Origin: Macrophomina tecta
Taxonomy: Eukaryota; Ascomycota; Dothideomycetes; Botryosphaeriales; Botryosphaeriaceae
Direction of reading: 5' to 3'
Assembly: GCA_024180945.1 (NCBI GenBank)
Contig: JAKSGN010000035.1
Location: 2,604,001 to 2,668,000 of the forward strand
DNA: 64,000 nucleotides
The position numbers and the translations under genes are program-made. Within the stretch, counting starts at the first letter, position 1, and each line of letters opens with the position of its first letter. Of the stretch, positions 35,617 through 45,331 are shown piece after piece. A model generated the notes under the pieces. It worked only from the letters and a program-made list of their open reading frames with translations. It was not told where the DNA came from and made no database searches.

Positions 35617-37509
35617 ATGGCCCGCAAGCACAAGGTGGTGCCGTGGATCTACGACCTCGGCCTCTGGATCTTCACCCTGTGCCTGGACATTTTCTTCCGC
35701 GAGGTCTACCCCCGCAACGCCTGGCGCATTCCCAAGCGCGGCCCCGTCGTGCTCATCGCCGCCCCTCATGCCAACCAGTTCGTCGACTCGGTGCTGCTGA
35801 TGCGCATCCTCAAGCAGCATGCTGCCCGCCGCGTCTCCTTCCTCATCGCCCAAAAGTCCATGAACGAGCCGTACATCGGCGCCATGGCCGCCCGCATGGG
35901 CGCCCTGCCCGTGGTCCGCGCAATGGACAACATCAAACCGGGCCAGGGGCAGATCTACTTGCCCGATCCGGAAAACGACCCGACTCTGGTGCGCGCCAAG
36001 GGTGCCAACTTCACCGACGACATCTTCATGGTCAGCGGCGCCCTCATCCTGCCCAAAGTCGGCAATGAGAGTCCGGAGCAGCAGCCCATTGCCGAAATCC
36101 TTGGTCCCGACGAGTTGCGCCTGAAGGTCCCTTTCAAAAAATTCGAGCCCGACCATCCTCTTTATAAAGCTTTGCGGGAGGGGACCTCCTTCAAGGTTGC
36201 CCCGCACATCGACCAACACGAGATGTTCGACGCCGTCTACACTGAGCTTTGCGAAGGCGGCTGCATCGGCATCTTCCCCGAAGGCGGCTCGCACGACCGG
36301 CCCTCCCTCCTCCCGCTCAAGGCCGGTGCCGCCATCATCGCCCTCGGCACCCTCGCCCGCGACCCTTCCTGCGGCCTGACCATCATCCCGACGGGTATGA
36401 ACTACTTTCACCCCAACAAGTTCCGCAGCCGCGCCGTCATCGAGTTCGGCAACCCCATCCACGTGCACCCGGACCAGGTCGCGGCGTTCCGCGAGGGCGG
36501 CGACAGCAAGCGCACCGCCGTGTCGTCGCTGCTCGACACCATCCAGGCCGCCCTCGCTGCCGTCACCCAGCAGGCCCCCGACCATCAGACCCTCATGCTA
36601 ATCCAGGCCACCCGCCGCCTGTACAAACCGCTGCGCATGAAGCTGCCCCTGCCCACCATCATCGAGATCAACCGCCGCTTGTTGGAAGGGTACACGCGCT
36701 TCCAGCACGAGCCCCAGGTCAAGGCCCTCACCCGCTCCGTCACCGCGTACAACCGCCAGCTGCGCGCCCTCGGCATCAAGGACCACCAGGTCGAGTGGGG
36801 AAACGTGCGGCAGCGCCCTTGGCTGTTCGTGCTAGGCACGCTCATCTATCGGATTGGGTTCCTGTTGACGCTCGCGGCGGGGACGTTGCCGAGCCTGGCG
36901 CTCTTTTGGCCGGTGTTCGTGACGTCGAAGATCATTTCGGTCAAGAAGCAGAGGAAGGCGCTGGCCGGCTCGAGCGTCAAGCTGCAGGCGAGGGATGTCG
37001 TGGGGACATGGAAGATGCTGGTGGCGCTGGGTCTCGCTCCGGCGCTCTACGTCTGGTATACCGGCGCCATGACCGCGTGGCTGGTGTACTGTCGTCGTGG
37101 TGGCGCGTACTGCGAGAACGCGCCGTGGTGGCTACAGGCGACGACGTGGGTCCCGGATTCACTGCCACTGCGCGCGTTCGTTCCTGCGTTCTTCGCGCTG
37201 ATGGTGGGTGTCACGTTTGCGGGGCTGAGGATTGGGGAGGTGGGTATTGATGTCGTGAAGAGCTTGCCGCCGCTGTTAGTCGCGCTGAATCCGATGAGCT
37301 TGGGGTCGTTGGTGCTGTTGAGGGAGAGGAGGAAGGCACTCGCGAGAGAGGTCAGAGATGTAGTGGAAACGTTTGGGCCGGAGATCTTTCCGGACTTTGA
37401 GCGGCAGAAGCTAATTGTAAGAGCGGAGATGGACGAGGCGGAGGAGGATGAGGATGAGGTGAATGATTATGACGGAGCAGTGGAGTCGGAGATGAAGAAA
37501 ACTGTGTAA
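35617..37509 (+). CDS. sct1: Glycerol-3-phosphate/dihydroxyacetone-phosphate acyltransferase (Sct1/Gpt2 type)
   Basis: Single exon, 630 aa from the ATG at 35617 (GCAGCAATGG), which begins MARKHKVVPWIYDLGLW; the frame is open for 78 codons upstream but that part is not conserved-looking. Acyltransferase motifs: HANQFVDS (the H-x4-D motif; His and Asp catalyse), then FPEGGSHDRP (glycerol-phosphate binding) and a PTGMNYFHPNKFRSRAVIEFG block. C-terminal membrane segments lie at about residues 405-440, 465-490 and 510-535, and an acidic tail closes the protein. It catalyses the first acylation step of glycerolipid synthesis on the ER membrane. It is somewhat shorter than the yeast enzymes, mostly at the C-terminal tail. 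Confidence 0.93.
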   Translation: MARKHKVVPWIYDLGLWIFTLCLDIFFREVYPRNAWRIPKRGPVVLIAAPHANQFVDSVLLMRILKQHAARRVSFLIAQKSMNEPYIGAMAARMGALPVVRAMDNIKPGQGQIYLPDPENDPTLVRAKGANFTDDIFMVSGALILPKVGNESPEQQPIAEILGPDELRLKVPFKKFEPDHPLYKALREGTSFKVAPHIDQHEMFDAVYTELCEGGCIGIFPEGGSHDRPSLLPLKAGAAIIALGTLARDPSCGLTIIPTGMNYFHPNKFRSRAVIEFGNPIHVHPDQVAAFREGGDSKRTAVSSLLDTIQAALAAVTQQAPDHQTLMLIQATRRLYKPLRMKLPLPTIIEINRRLLEGYTRFQHEPQVKALTRSVTAYNRQLRALGIKDHQVEWGNVRQRPWLFVLGTLIYRIGFLLTLAAGTLPSLALFWPVFVTSKIISVKKQRKALAGSSVKLQARDVVGTWKMLVALGLAPALYVWYTGAMTAWLVYCRRGGAYCENAPWWLQATTWVPDSLPLRAFVPAFFALMVGVTFAGLRIGEVGIDVVKSLPPLLVALNPMSLGSLVLLRERRKALAREVRDVVETFGPEIFPDFERQKLIVRAEMDEAEEDEDEVNDYDGAVESEMKKTV

Positions 37510-37787
37510 GGTTTGGTGTATATGAGTATATTGTTGGAGGCGGCGCAATTGAAGATTACAAAATTGTTTGGGTTAGAGCATAGACCACCATATATAATAA
37601 TGTACGGCTTGGGTCTCCGTGCGCTGTTGCGCTCGTAGGACCTTGAAGTTGATTGCTTGTCCAATAAGGCGTTGCGCAAACTTCAGCTACTAGGTTAATC
37701 CCTAGCTGCGCGACGGTCGTGCCTGCCTACTTTCGCTGCGCGTAGCCAGGGCACGCACGTTCGCATCCGCTTCAACTCATCGCCCGC

Positions 37788-38349
37788 ATGACTTCTTCGG
37801 CCCGTCCTCTTCATCTTTCCGTGCGGGTTCATCCAGTGGGTGAGCAGGCACCCTCTGATATCTCTGTAACCGCGTCTCGAGCTTAGGCTAACACACTCAC
37901 AGCGCAAAGGACAATAGAAGAGGTCATGAACGCCACTTCGGGCACTGGCGGGCAGCTCGAAGACCAGTCAGCTTCACAGCCCCATCACCAAGGCCAAGAC
38001 CAGGCTTACTCTGCAACAACCTCCTTGGAGCGCTAAACTCCGTCGACTCGGACACCAACCTCAAGATCTTCAAGGCAAGCGGGACCATGACTGCGGATCG
38101 CTTCGTGGTGGAGCTCGCATCATTCCTGTCCAGGCACCACGATCTCGCTGCAGCCAGCCCAAAACCAGAGGGATTCGTAGCCGGAAGGCGGCCCCTCTTT
38201 ACGTCGATGGTGAGCGCTGGACAGACGACGTAGCTCATCACATTCTCAGCCAACCTTGCGCAGACGAAGCTTGACGTACGCGCAAACACACCATGACGAA
38301 ACACGGAATCTGATATCCGCAGAAACGCATCATTAGCATGCTTGACTAG
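37788..38349 (+). CDS. Tentative small gene of unknown function
   Basis: Best model: exons 37788-37839, 38004-38209, 38264-38275 (12 nt) and 38323-38349, coding 98 aa. The main exon reads as ordinary protein (LLGALNSVDSDTNLKIFKAS, MTADRFVVELASFLSRHHDL, EGFVAGRRPLFTSM), and the last two tiny exons give TKLD and KRIISMLD before TAG, each with good GT and CAG signals. The 5' part is less sure: intron 1 has its best branch site (GGCTAACAC) before an earlier acceptor at 37902, which leads into another open frame (37903-38036) that ends in TAA after SATTSLER. Either two isoforms exist, or a further small intron joins the two readings. I recognise no domain. Confidence 0.45.
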
Positions 38350-38417
38350 CGCTCTATTCGGGTGCTCAAAGCACGTTCGCCATGGGTTTCTATGGATGCC
38401 GGATTCCGAATTTTCAT

Positions 38418-39230
38418 TTATTGCGTATCATCGACGGTGAGAACTTTCTGCGGATTGAATCCCCCAGCTGGTGAGGACGAATACCCTCTCTGATTTGAGA
38501 GCACTCTTATCTTAGCCTTTTCATCCGTGAAGTCGCAATTGAAGTGTGTGTGCCCGTATGCCCAGGCTCTGACATTGGGGCAGTTCCAGCAGTTTTCGCC
38601 AGACAAGTCTGTGAGGAAGCCAGAAGAGGTTTTACTGTTGACATGTCTGGGATCGATTGAGCGCGTATCCGACGTGGGTGAGTAATGGGTCAAGATGATG
38701 ACTTGGCGTTCGGGTTCTGCTTTGGCGATTGCCGAAACGCTGGCGTTGAGCCAAGCCAGGTTTTCGGCATGCGCAGCGGTATGAGCTTCAACAGTCCAGC
38801 TTTTGATCAGATAGAAGTCTTTGCTGAGGCTGACGTGAGCGTGCTGGTCCGCTGCCACATTGCTGTACAGAGTGCAGCCAAGGATTGTGATTGTTGGGGA
38901 CAAGTCATAACGGGTCTTGTCGAGGAGAACAAAAGCACCTAGCCCTTTTGTTGAACACTGTTCGTCTTGTATCGTCTTCTCGAATTGACGGAGCCGTAGA
39001 AATGCTGCGGACCAAGTTGAATGGTAGGGTTCGTGATTGCCTAAAAGGAAGAACACCATCTGGAACTGCTCAAGCTGCCGACGGAGAAACGCGTAGAGGC
39101 GGTCATCTTCTGCATCGCCGATATCTCCAATCAAGGCTAGATGAGGCGCAACTGGGGTAACGTCGAAGACATCGTATGCTGGTGGATTTTCCAAATGGAG
39201 GTCGGACAATATTTGGATTGAGGACGGCAT
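38418..39230 (-). CDS. Calcineurin-like metallophosphoesterase
   Basis: Single exon, 270 aa, starting MPSSIQILSDLHLE. The five metal-site motifs of the family are in order: SDLHLE (D-x-H), GDIGD, GNHE, a histidine in ILTHYSP, and GHTH near the C-terminus. Such proteins use two metal ions to hydrolyse phosphoesters. Short cytosolic fungal members of this type are usually of unknown substrate (annotated Ser/Thr phosphatase-like or cAMP-phosphodiesterase-like). No signal peptide or membrane segment. It faces away from the neighbouring F-box-like gene, with a 251-bp divergent gap. Confidence 0.9.
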   Translation of the reverse strand: MPSSIQILSDLHLENPPAYDVFDVTPVAPHLALIGDIGDAEDDRLYAFLRRQLEQFQMVFFLLGNHEPYHSTWSAAFLRLRQFEKTIQDEQCSTKGLGAFVLLDKTRYDLSPTITILGCTLYSNVAADQHAHVSLSKDFYLIKSWTVEAHTAAHAENLAWLNASVSAIAKAEPERQVIILTHYSPTSDTRSIDPRHVNSKTSSGFLTDLSGENCWNCPNVRAWAYGHTHFNCDFTDEKAKIRVLSNQRGYSSSPAGGFNPQKVLTVDDTQ

Positions 39231-39481
39231 CTCTGCAATGGGAACAGAAAAAGTGACTGAGCAAATCGCGAGAGGTACGGCGCATTTTTGAGGGTCTGTG
39301 CGCCATGGGCCACGACTTCGAGGCCCCCGACGTCAACATGTACGCAGAAGCATCGCATGGATACGAGACGTTATCTTCTGCCATCCGAACGGACTTGGGA
39401 CCACAGAAGACCCCCAAGGAAAGTAGACCGGAAAACGCACCATGCAACCTGATATCGAATGATCTCTAGCAGCCGCGCACG

Positions 39482-40389
39482 ATGGATGCACCACACGGCC
39501 CCGACGTTTTCCGCACTGCACTGTCGGCCACGCCGGATCAAACATCTAGTTGCAGAAGCATCGATTTCGAGGGTGAGAGAATGACGGCTGCTGATCTTGG
39601 CAACAGAGGAACTGAACGCCCGTAATTAGACTCAAAGCGAAAGCCGGGTATAATGTGCCTGCCGCGTGAGCTCCGCGACAAGATCTACGGCCTCACGACG
39701 GAGCAGGGGCCTACCAGCTCCGCCAAATACGATCCCATACCGCTGCCGGTCACTTGCTTCGTAAACAGGCAAATGCGGAGAGAGTCTTTAGCACTCTACC
39801 TTGCCACCGCGCGCTGGGAGTTCGATGTGCGGAAGGTGCCGTACGGGAAGGGGGAAATGAATCTACTTAAAGCGTGGCTGAGTGCTCTCGGTGACGACGC
39901 TCGGCATCTTGCCCGCTTCAAGTTCATCTGCCGACTCAAGCATTACAGGTGGGAAGTATATATGAATTTGGTCGCCGATGAGGAGGAGAATGGGGCGCGG
40001 AATGTTGAAGTCGACGAACGCGATGAACGAGGCCTATGGCCGGGAGCCGTGGGCATCATTGCGTTTAAGGCAGCTGACAGGACTCACTACAGAGCTATGT
40101 TTCCCGGATACGCACCGAGCATTTGGAAGGGACGTGCAGTGAGTGACGTGGTCCTGATACACCTATCCAAAACTAATATTGAAAGGCATATTCAAGCGGC
40201 TCTGGAGGAAACAGGCTTGGCAGAGTCGGCGTTTCTTCTCAGAAGAACCTGCAGCTCGAAATCAATGAATATATCCAGGGCGTTATCATCCACCCGCTGA
40301 TACAGAAGCGCTGGGACGGAAGCTTGACGGGATGGCATATCGTTACCGCCATTGAAGGGCTTCTCGCTCATGAATGGCAGGGTTGCTGA
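39482..40389 (+). CDS. F-box-like / 2EXR-type protein of unknown function
   Basis: Three exons, 39482-39572, 39630-40138 and 40186-40389; introns 57 and 47 nt. Product 267 aa. The motif CLPRELRDKIYGLTTE, followed by CFVNRQMRRESLALY and an LAR-FKF strand, is the pattern of the large fungal family with an LPxELRxxIY opening (F-box-like or 2EXR domain). The last intron (GTGAGT...CTAAT...AAAG) matters: read through, the frame ends at 40300 with a Ser/Arg-rich tail; spliced, it gives NLQLEINEYIQGVIIHPLIQKRWDG and ends WHIVTAIEGLLAHEWQGC. These proteins are abundant and fast-evolving in Pezizomycotina; a role in ubiquitin ligase complexes is only guessed. Confidence 0.75.
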
Positions 40390-41129
40390 TCATTGGACTA
40401 GATGATGACATGGGCAATGCGCTTCTTTCATACTCTTACAACTGTTGATTAATATTAAGCTCCCCCCTTGATTCACTCAAGCTTGCCAGCTGTTCGTTGA
40501 GGTGGGAGATGTGAGAAAGCCAAGAGGCAAACGCCAACCAACGGAGATCGTTTGAGCGACTTGATAATGATGTTGGTCTGTCGGAGGGGCTTATGCAAGC
40601 AAAAGGATTGACGGACGGAGGCTCATCAGGCCAGGTAGCCTTACGGAGCTAAAATGCCGGATAGCCGCAAGACTGCGTTCGCAACGGCTTGGACGATCCA
40701 CAGTGTGGGGAATCATGGCGTAGGACAGCAGGGTGATGCTGCCTTGGGAGCCGGGGGCGAGGGACAGGGGCAGTGAGAGCGGGCTGCAGACGCATACGGG
40801 CGGCAGCTGCGCCGCGGCGCAGAACAAAGTCGCAGCAACGAAGAGCACGCGGGAGCAATGCAACACAGCTGCAAATGTGGCGCATTCACAGGCAGCGCTG
40901 ACGTGCACGAGCGCCGCTTTGGCCCGATCGGGCATGGCGAGCAGGCGAGAAGGGTGGCATGGGGGCTGAGCTCGGGCGTCAGCAGCTGCCTCCCCAAGCT
41001 CACAGCTCCCCACGCAACATATATTGCGTACCCTCTCGGCCTTCACCCTTTCCACGCCTGACGGACCCTCGCTCTCTCTCAATTGCCTCACCCGCACCCC
41101 CGCTCTCTCCAGCCGCTGACAGACCCATC
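40390..41129. promoter_or_regulatory. Intergenic region with promoter of the copine-like gene
   Basis: 740 bp. A TATA-like CATATATTG lies near 41019-41027, about 105 bp before the ATG at 41130, and is followed by a CT-rich stretch (41060-41110), a common arrangement for strongly expressed fungal genes. The rest shows nothing. Confidence 0.5.
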
Positions 41130-43490
41130 ATGGGCGTAAGTGCAGCCTCGCTCCAGCTCCCGCGGCGTGCAGACGGGCGCGCGAGCTGCCCCTCCTTACC
41201 CCGCTGTGAGGTCATACCATCTGCGCGACAAGGCTGACGTGAATTCCGCCTTTCCAGCTCGCATCCAAGCTCGCCGCCGCCGGCCCTCCGCCTGGAGGCC
41301 AGTATCCGCCGCCCGGCGGCCAGCAGCCCCAGCCTGGCGGTGCATACGTGAGTCGCTGCTTCCTGCTGCGCCATGTACGACGCGCACGCTAACCTGCTGC
41401 TGCCTCTAGCCTGGCGCGCCCTCGTACCAAGCCTACAACCCCGGTGCTCCCGGCGGCCCTCCTCCTCCTGTAAGCGTCCCGTGAGCTGTTTTTCGTTGCC
41501 CCTCCCCAGTCACACTTCGTCATCACTCGGCCCGGTCTCCTGGTTGCGACTCATACAACAAAACATTTCGCACTCCTCTCCACCGACCGCCTGCTACCCT
41601 CACTTGGACCTCCACCCGGTGATTTCTGCCGCTGCGAGCCTCACCGAATTCCTCTCGCGCCATGTCTGGCTATCAGGCGTATCCTGGAGCCTACGGCGCG
41701 CCCAATCAGCACCCGCCGTACCCTCAAGCGCCGCCGCAGCCTGGATACAATCCTAACGCCTATCCGCAGCAATCGCCCGCCACGCCCTACCAAGGCTACT
41801 CGTCGCCTCCTCCGCAATCGCCCTACGGACAAGTTCCGCCCTCCCCATTTGGTCAGCAGCCGCAAACCCCGTTTGGGCAGCAGCAGGGCGGTTACAACAG
41901 GCCACCACCTCCTCCGCCCCCAGCCTCTACCAGGCCAGGTGGAATGTCTGCAACACCGCAGCCGTACGGCCAGCAACCTCCGCCTCAGCAACCATATGGA
42001 CAGCCCCAACAACCATACGGCCAACCGCCGCAGCAGTATGCTCAGCCCCAGCAGCCCTACGGCCAACCGCAGCAACCATACGGACAACAGCAGCAGCAGC
42101 CATATGGACAGCCGTCGCCTTCACCATATGGACAAACACAATACAGCCAGGGGCCGGGCTATGGTGGATATGTTCGTCGGGCGCAACACACAACACTGCG
42201 ATTGGAAACCATTTGCTAACTCGTCGGCTTTTGTAGGGTGGCCCTCCTCCCGGTCAATATGGCGCTCCGCCCCAAGGACCTCCCGGTGGTGCTCCGCCGC
42301 CAGGTGGCCCTGCCACCCCCGCGCAGATCCAGGCCTACAAGCAGACTCTTCAGGCTGCCATCCAGGAGAACAACCTCCACAACTTCTACCCTCCCAACTC
42401 GCCTGCGCTTGAACAGATTGCCAACCGTGCTCCCCAGCAGGTAGCACAGCTCTGCCAGCGCTGGCGCCTGCCCCAGGAGATTGGCAACGACATTGTCAAA
42501 CTCGGTCTTTTCGATATCATCCTCTACATTGATGACTCCGGCTCCATGCAGTTTGAGGAGAACGGTGAGCGCATCAAGGATCTTAGACTGATCTTGGAAC
42601 GCGTCGCCTATGCCGCCACACTGTTTGACGACGACGGTATCTCTGTTCGCTTCATGAACTCCCTGCCCCCGCCGCAGGTGACAGAACATATCAAGAGTGA
42701 CCAGCAGGTGGAGCAGCTTATGTCTCAAATCCAGTTCAAGGGCCTTACCCCCATGGGGTCGCACTTGAAGGAGCGCGTTCTGGATGAGGTTCTCCGCAAC
42801 GCACGTGCTGGCCAGCTTCGTAAGCCTGTGCTCGTCATCACCATCACGGATGGCCAGCCCGCAGGCGAGCCCCAGAACGCTGTCTTCGAGGCTATCAGGA
42901 ACACCACCTCGGAACTTAGCCGCATGCCGCAGTACGGCCCTGGTGCTGTTCAGTTCCAGTTTGCACAGGTTGGAAACGACGAGAAGGCTCGTGAATTCCT
43001 CTCGAAGCTTGACCAAGACCCTCAGGTTGGCCAGCTAGTTGATTGCACGTCCAACTACGAAAACGAGTCGGCGGAGATGGCCAGGTCTAACCCCCCTGTC
43101 GATCTCACTCCTGAACTTTGGCTGGTCAAGCTCTTGCTCGGTGCCATTGACCACTCGTACGACCGCAAGGACGAGAAGGCCGGTGGTCCCCCTCCGCCAG
43201 GCGGCTATGGTGGTCCGCCTCCTGGCCAGTATGGCGGCCCTCCTCCGGGTGGTCCTGGCGGATATGGCCCGCCTCCGGTAAGTATCTAGTGGTCAATTAG
43301 TTTCACGCGTAATTCTAATCATGTCACGTAGGGCCAGTACGGTCAGCCTCCTCAAGGTTACCCTCCGCAAGGCGGTTACGGTGGTCCGCCTCAGGGCCAG
43401 TATGGTGCTCCGCCGCCCGGTCAGGGTGGATACGGTCGTCCCCCGCCCCCTCCTCCGGGTCAGGGAGGTTATCAGGGTAGGCCGTACTAA
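41130..43490 (+). CDS. Copine-like protein with VWA domain and Pro/Gln/Gly-rich arms
   Basis: Six exons: 41130-41135 (6 nt, ATGGGC), 41258-41347, 41410-41469, 41677-42171, 42237-43277 and 43332-43490. Product 616 aa. The N-terminus (MGLASKLAAAGPPPGG) runs into about 240 residues of PYGQPQQ-type repeats. The core (about 250-520) starts AQIQAYKQTLQAAIQ and carries FDIILYIDDSGSMQFEE, with the MIDAS Asp-x-Ser-x-Ser, then SVRFMNS, LTPMGSHLKERVL and VITITDGQP. A GGYGGPPPGQYG-type tail ends in GYQGRPY. The VWA core resembles the fungal copine family proteins, but no C2 domains are present. An ATG at 41662 inside the 207-nt third intron (MSGYQAYPG) is in frame with exon 4, so a second start is possible. 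Cytosolic; the partner is unknown. Confidence 0.88.
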
Positions 43491-44306
43491 GCGACTAAGA
43501 TCGCTATGCAGGTGTTGGGCTTTCTTTCGCAGCCTGGTCTGAATATCCATTTTCTTTTTTCGGTTGCGGATCATGCCCTACTTTACCCCAGGATATTGAT
43601 ACGGTCTCATTCTTCTATTATTCAAGACTGATTACCCGGTCACTTCCCTGCTTTGCAGGCCGAGACCAATTACGCTATAACATAAAAAGGAATTTGAGAA
43701 CTTCCTAATTTAGCCAAGAGAGCCACTACGCCAAATATGCTTTTTGGTGTGATGGAACCCAGTAACAATTCGAGACAAAGAAAATTTTGGACACCCATAA
43801 ACTCCTTCCGAGATAACCCACCCATCGCAGTTACCGTCGAAATGTCAGCCGTACGCGTCGTAGCCGCCCACCGTGGAATGTGAGGAATGTTTTTTGCGGC
43901 ATGTCCCTATTGGGCAGGACCAGGCGAGGATAGAGCAGAGGGTGGTCGGTTTTGAGCATCCTATTCGTGCTTTTTTTTCTCCTCTGTGGAGGGGAGGAGA
44001 CGCGTGGGTATCCTGTCCTACTCTTGCGCCTTTACATTTTACCCCTTGCTCCTTCTTCTAAAGGTGTCTTTGTTTTTGATCATCTCCTTCTCTTTCTTTA
44101 TTCACCCTGCGGTGTTGTGATCAGTAGGACGAGAAAAGAAGGCTTACCATTGCATATCAGAGAGTCGCCCAGAGAACAGAAGAAAGGCACACAGCACAGT
44201 GTACAGCTACCCGCAAGTATCGAAGTACCGATAGTCCGCTGCAGAGAAGGAGCGCTGTTGCATTTGACTTCCGCCGCCCCCATCATCCTATATACCCAGA
44301 CAGATC

Positions 44307-44339
44307 TATATATATATACACACATATATATATATATAT
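44307..44339. repeat. TA/CA dinucleotide tract
   Basis: Alternating TATATATACACACATATATATATATAT-type text over 33 bp, interrupted once by CACA. Confidence 0.9.
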
Positions 44340-44593
44340 GGGCTTTGTATGCCCGCTTCTAACCCATTGTCGCCGCGGATAAAGCGCCCTTTGTCCGCAA
44401 ACCCCCCTGAGCACAAAGAGCAGACGTCGGTGACTCTTGTCTGCACCGGGTCCTAAGTGCCAGAGCCTCTTACTGCCCTCGGCGGTCCTCCATCGCTTCG
44501 GCGTGGCGCGCTGCGCGGCGCGGCGCCGCCTCTCGCGGCGGCCCCTCACACGGCCTGTTTCACCACGCCGCTGCTTGACGTCAGGCGCCAAAC

Positions 44594-44613
44594 AAAAAAA
44601 AAAAAAAAAAAAA
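44594..44613. repeat. A20 homopolymer
   Basis: Run of 20 A in the intergenic region. Confidence 0.95.
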
Positions 44614-45174
44614 GGAGTCCGCCGCCGTGCGACCAGCATATCACTCTAGATTGGCGGAAAGTGCGGCGGCGTGACCGTCGTCCTCTGCGTGCAGCAGTGC
44701 TGGCACGCGAGATCCTACGGCTGAAAGCAAGAAAATTTGGAATTGAAAGAACTATTTACACGGGATTACAAGAGCTCTATTTAAACTTTTTGTTTTTTTC
44801 GAAAAAGAAGGGGAGAGAGAAGGGGTGGGGAAAGAAAGAGAAAAAGGCGATTTCATACCAGTGCGCCTCCTTTTGCTCTCTTATGATTAAATTAAATGTA
44901 TGTATAATATAGCAGAAAGGCTTTTCATCGCTGAACAGCAGCGCGGAAATGAGGCATGGAAGGGGAGAGTAAGAAGTTTAAAAAGCCAGGGAGGAAAAAG
45001 CAGTACAAGGATATCCACCGTCAAGAAGAAGCAAGCTTCTCAATTCAATTCAATCAGTCAAATCAGTATCCTTCGTTAAATCATATTTTTCCTTTTCCAT
45101 TCCCCGCTCTGGTCGTGTCAGGGCAGTAAGGATTGGGGGAAAAGAGATAGAAAGCGCGCAACATATAGCGACAG

Positions 45175-45200
45175 TTTTTTTTTTTTTTTTTTTTTTTTTT
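45175..45200. repeat. T26 homopolymer
   Basis: Run of 26 T, about 130 bp beyond the stop codon of the double-PH gene (minus strand), where it would be A-rich in a transcript. Confidence 0.95.
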
Positions 45201-45331
45201 GATAAAGGAGGAAAACCCGAGGTCATATCAAACGGCCCATCGGGGATAGTAATACAGTTATGCTATCCTTCCTCATGAACACATGGTTTTCTTTTTCTTG
45301 TTCACTTCCCACAGTCTTTAGGGGCGCGTGT

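Larger units (their letters stand above)
43491..45331. other. Intergenic region between convergent genes, rich in simple repeats
   Basis: 1.8 kb between the 3' ends of the copine-like (plus) and double-PH (minus) genes. It contains a TA/CA dinucleotide tract (44307-44339), an A20 run and a T26 run. No protein-like frame seen. Confidence 0.5.

Noticed and set aside
35362..36585. 407-codon minus-strand ORF opposite the acyltransferase gene
   Set aside because: Mirror of a GC-rich coding strand; Gly/Asp/Glu-rich translation without motifs, while the plus strand has all acyltransferase motifs.
37924..38304. 126-codon minus ORF over the tentative small gene
   Set aside because: Less protein-like than the spliced plus-strand reading and without signals.
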